DNA of 7,391 bases from Chloroflexota bacterium (lineage in GTDB: Bacteria > Chloroflexota > UBA11872 > VXNJ01), in assembly GCA_026708165.1 (NCBI GenBank), contig JAPOVO010000244.1, forward strand, positions 1 to 7,391, written 5' to 3'. Positions 5,027-7,391 of this stretch are shown in pieces (the first letter of the stretch is position 1; every line of letters starts with the position of its first letter). Under the pieces are notes generated by a model that did no database searches, was not told where the DNA came from, and saw only the letters and a list, made by a program, of their open reading frames with translations. Made by a program: the position numbers and the translations under genes.

Positions 5027-6868
5027 TTGATACACAGACTCAGAGGTCGAGACACTCCCGAGTTCCACGTAGCCAGCCTTGGCGAGGCGTTCCAAAACGC
5101 CGTTCGGGTGTTCAAGCTCGTTTGGGAGACGAACCCCAAGCTGACCATGCTCATGAGCGCCCTGACGGGCGCGAGCGCGCTGGTCCCGGCGGCGACTGCG
5201 TGGGTGTCGAAGCTCGTTTTCGACGAGGTCGGGCTGGCCGTCACCTCGGGCGTAGACACCGTGGACATCCGCCGGATCGTCATCCTCATGCTCGCGTTCC
5301 TGGGAATCACTGCGGGCGGCTTTCTGCTGAGGAACGCGCAGGCGGCGACCCGCTCGATCCTGGGCGACCTCTTCACGAACCGGACCAATCTGATGATCCT
5401 GGACAAGTCGGAGTCGCTGGACATCTCGTACTTCGAGAACGCGGCGTTCTACGACAGGCTCGAAAACGCCCAACGCGAAGCTCGCGACGGCCCGATGCAG
5501 ATCGTTTCGGAGTCGTTTGGAATCGCCCAGAATTCGATAACGCTCATATCGATGATCGGGCTGCTGCTGCGTTTCGAGTGGTGGGTGTTCATCGTCGTGC
5601 TGATCACGACGATGCCGGCGCTGGTGGTCGAGATTCGGTACAGCCGCGAGCGGTTTCGACTACAGACCTGGCGCTCGCCGACGGTCAGGCGTCTCGGCTA
5701 TTTCCGGTGGCTGATAACGAACGACGACTACATCAAGGAGCTGCGCATATTCGACCTGGGCCGCTACCTGATAAACCTGTACCGGAGGACGTTCGACCGG
5801 TTCTTCCGCGAGAACACGAGCCTGACGCTGCGCAGCAACGCCGCCGGATTCGCGCTACAGGCGCTCGGCGCGGCAGGCAGCGCGGCGATACTGGGCTTCA
5901 TCGTTTTTCAGACCATGCTCCGGCGGGTCACGCTGGGCGACCTGATGCTCTATTTCCAGGCCTACCAGCAGACGGTCAACTCGACCACCCAGCTATTGCA
6001 GGGGATCACGTCGATCTACGAGCGCGGACTGTTCGTGAACAACTTCTTCGAGTTCCTCGAGTTCGAGCCGCTGATTCCGGCAGAGTCCGGGGGGATCAAG
6101 GTGCCCGATCCAATCAAGCAGGGTATCGAGTTCGAGGACGTTCACTTCACCTATCCCGGCACCGACACGCCAGTTCTGCGAGGGGTGACCTTTCAGATAT
6201 CACCCGGTGAATCGGCCGCATTCGTGGGCTCCAACGGCGCGGGCAAGACGACGATCATCAAACTGATGTGCCGGTTCTACGAGCCGGACGCCGGGACGAT
6301 AAGAATCGACGGGATCGACATCCGCGAGTTCGACACCGCCAGCCTGCGCAAGCAGATCGGGGTGATCTTCCAGGACTACGGACGCTATCAGGAGACCGCC
6401 TACACCAACGTCGGATACGGCTCCATCGAGAACATCGGCGACAAGGAGCGCGTGCGCGAGGCTTCCAGCAAGAGCGGCGCCAATCGGGTGATTGAAGACC
6501 TGCCCGACGGCTATCAGACTCAGCTGGGGCGGTGGTTCCGGGACGGCGTGAATATCTCGATTGGCGAGTGGCAGAAGATCGCGCTGGCGCGCGGATTCAT
6601 GCGCGAGGCGCAGCTACTCATACTCGACGAGCCGACCTCGTCGCTGGACGTTCAGAGCGAGCACGAGGTGTTCGAGCGGTTCCGCGATCTGACGGCGGAC
6701 AAGATGGCGATCCTGATCTCGCACAGGTTCACGACGGTGCGGATGGCGGACAACATCATCGTGATCGACGATGGCAAGATCATCGAGCAGGGCACCCACG
6801 AGGAGCTGATGGATCTTGCCGGGCGTTATTCGGTCCTGTTCGACATGCAGGCCGAGGCGTACCGGTGA
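5027..6868 (+). CDS. ABC exporter half-transporter (permease-ATPase fusion)
   Basis: The protein has 613 residues. Residues about 38-340 are the transmembrane domain, with hydrophobic helices near 40-65, 82-101, 170-203 (two) and 275-298. Residues 365-613 are the ATPase: A-loop Y376 (FTYPG), Walker A GSNGAGKTT (401-409), Q-loop Q449 (VIFQDY), signature ISIGEWQ (510-516), Walker B LLILDE (530-535), D-loop SSLD (538-541) and H-loop H566 (ISHRF). All ATPase motifs are intact. The signature is ISIGEWQK rather than LSGGQ, a variant I associate with exporters of the peptide/lantibiotic-transporter-like branch; no C39 peptidase domain is present. It should work as a dimer exporting an unknown substrate across the inner membrane. 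The start is uncertain: TTG 5027 is the only start codon between the upstream in-frame TAA (4991) and the first conserved part, and its ribosome binding site is weak. No partner gene is adjacent. It ends in TGA. Confidence 0.92.
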   Translation: MIHRLRGRDTPEFHVASLGEAFQNAVRVFKLVWETNPKLTMLMSALTGASALVPAATAWVSKLVFDEVGLAVTSGVDTVDIRRIVILMLAFLGITAGGFLLRNAQAATRSILGDLFTNRTNLMILDKSESLDISYFENAAFYDRLENAQREARDGPMQIVSESFGIAQNSITLISMIGLLLRFEWWVFIVVLITTMPALVVEIRYSRERFRLQTWRSPTVRRLGYFRWLITNDDYIKELRIFDLGRYLINLYRRTFDRFFRENTSLTLRSNAAGFALQALGAAGSAAILGFIVFQTMLRRVTLGDLMLYFQAYQQTVNSTTQLLQGITSIYERGLFVNNFFEFLEFEPLIPAESGGIKVPDPIKQGIEFEDVHFTYPGTDTPVLRGVTFQISPGESAAFVGSNGAGKTTIIKLMCRFYEPDAGTIRIDGIDIREFDTASLRKQIGVIFQDYGRYQETAYTNVGYGSIENIGDKERVREASSKSGANRVIEDLPDGYQTQLGRWFRDGVNISIGEWQKIALARGFMREAQLLILDEPTSSLDVQSEHEVFERFRDLTADKMAILISHRFTTVRMADNIIVIDDGKIIEQGTHEELMDLAGRYSVLFDMQAEAYR

Positions 6869-6893
6869 GCGGGACCTATCTGGTGGGGCCTGA

Positions 6894-6912
6894 CTCACGA
6901 ACCTGTCATGAG
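6894..6912. repeat. Hairpin between the ABC transporter gene and tRNA-Arg
   Basis: CTCACGA (6894-6900) and TCATGAG (6906-6912) form a 7-bp stem with one mismatch or wobble (G.U on the minus-strand RNA) around a 5-nt loop, in the gap between two convergent transcription units. It lies 4 nt beyond the tRNA CCA end. No T-run follows on either strand, so I call it a possible 3'-end structure only. Confidence 0.3.
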
Positions 6913-6916
6913 CTAC

Positions 6917-6993
6917 TGGCGTGCCCGAGAGGACTCGAACCTCCGACCTTATGGTCCGCAACCATACGCTCTATCCGACTGAGCTACGGGCAC
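6917..6993 (-). tRNA. tRNA-Arg, anticodon GCG
   Basis: The minus strand folds as a complete 77-nt tRNA: acceptor GTGCCCG/CGGGCAC, D-arm GCTC-AGTCGGATA-GAGC, anticodon arm TATGG-TTGCGGA-CCATA, 5-nt variable loop AGGTC, T-arm GGAGG-TTCGAGT-CCTCT (one G.U), discriminator G, and encoded CCA (6919-6917). The anticodon at positions 34-36 is GCG, reading CGC (and CGU by wobble), hence arginine. A20 and C35, the main arginine identity elements, are both present. Most bacteria use an ACG anticodon edited to ICG for this box, so G34 is notable. The gene starts 25 nt after the stop of the CPBP protease gene on the same strand and may be co-transcribed with it. Confidence 0.95.
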
Positions 6994-7018
6994 GTGCGGA
7001 CTTGCCGACTAGTCGATT

Positions 7019-7391
7019 TTATCGCCCCTCGGTCGCTTGCGTTGGGTCGGCGCGTGATCGGCGCGCCGCGATCCAGGGGCCGACGAGAAATATCCCCAAG
7101 TCGGCGGCGCTGTGCAGCAAGACGGCGGGCACTATCGACGCGAAATGGTGCGCCACCGCACCGAAGAGCAGTCCGCCCAACGTGGCCCAGAGCAGGAAGG
7201 GCAGCCTGAATCCGGCGAGCGCGTGATGGAACCCAAAGACCAGCGACACGATTACAAGCGCGACGGGGAATCCGGTGAGCGTCGCGAGACGGCCCTGGAA
7301 GAAGCCCCGGAACAGGATCTCCTCCGCAAAGGGATTGAGAACCAGAAAGAACGGTAACTCTAGGGCCATCGCGCCGGGGGTCGAATTGGCG
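7019..7391 (-). CDS. CPBP (CAAX-type) intramembrane metalloprotease, 3' part
   Basis: The gene runs off the right edge; the reading frame is open to the last base, so the 5' end lies outside the window. About 123 codons are visible. The three CPBP/Abi motifs are present (numbered from the internal Met at 7369): EExxxR as E16-E17-R21 (AEEILFRG), FxxxH as F45-H49 (FGFHH), and HxxxD as H86-D90 (HSAAD). These residues bind the metal or water in this family of polytopic membrane proteases, related to eukaryotic CAAX prenyl protease Rce1. In bacteria, members act in bacteriocin self-immunity, protein processing or unknown roles. The tail ARRSRADPTQATEGR is probably cytoplasmic. It is upstream of and on the same strand as tRNA-Arg. 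ATG 7369 is unlikely to be the true start because hydrophobic family sequence should precede the EExxxR helix. Confidence 0.88.
   Translation of the reverse strand, partial: ANSTPGAMALELPFFLVLNPFAEEILFRGFFQGRLATLTGFPVALVIVSLVFGFHHALAGFRLPFLLWATLGGLLFGAVAHHFASIVPAVLLHSAADLGIFLVGPWIAARRSRADPTQATEGR

Noticed and set aside
7006..7015. CGACTAGTCG palindrome plus TTTT as a terminator
   Set aside because: As a hairpin it has only a 3-bp stem around a 4-nt loop, too weak for termination.

Overview
This 7.4 kb window comes from a high-G+C bacterial chromosome. The intergenic repeats (a GGCGGTTCGCGAACCGCC palindrome and hairpin units bounded by ATTCCCGC/GCGGGAAT) and the style of the encoded proteins resemble uncultured Chloroflexota (SAR202/Dehalococcoidia-like). 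That placement is inference from memory, not a search result. UGA is the normal stop of at least three genes here (709-1128, 3919-4791, 5027-6868), which matters for the main finding.

Layout. 1-424 holds no gene I can support, but carries two palindromic repeats and a 47-bp hairpin repeat. 425-601 is the C-terminal remnant of a DDE transposase on the minus strand. 709-1128 (minus) is an orphan phage small-terminase-like helix-turn-helix protein. 1142-1517 is repeat-rich intergenic DNA, including a second copy of the 47-bp repeat exactly 1020 bp from the first. The left part of the window is therefore mobile-element and prophage debris bracketed by dispersed repeats.

3733 down to 1518 (minus) is a tight two-gene operon: an aldo/keto reductase followed, after only 2 nt, by a thioredoxin-NHL-propeller protein of the NHLRC2 type. 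The second gene is the most interesting object in the window. Its thioredoxin active site, CCINC in relatives, reads Cys-UGA-Ile-Asn-Cys. The frame is open and homologous on both sides of the UGA, and a 7-bp hairpin with an AGUU loop lies 25 nt downstream of it, as expected of a bacterial SECIS. I annotate it as a probable selenoprotein with a redox UxxC motif; ordinary gene calling would cut off its first 56 residues and its active site.

3919-4791 (minus) is a short-chain dehydrogenase/reductase. It is divergent from 5027-6868 (plus), a complete ABC exporter half-transporter (membrane domain fused to ATPase). Facing that gene are a tRNA-Arg on the minus strand with the unusual anticodon GCG and encoded CCA (6917-6993), and the 3' part of a CPBP (CAAX-type) membrane protease gene running off the right edge (7019-7391).

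The AKR, Sec-thioredoxin and SDR genes suggest a redox neighbourhood, but no specific pathway can be assigned from this window.
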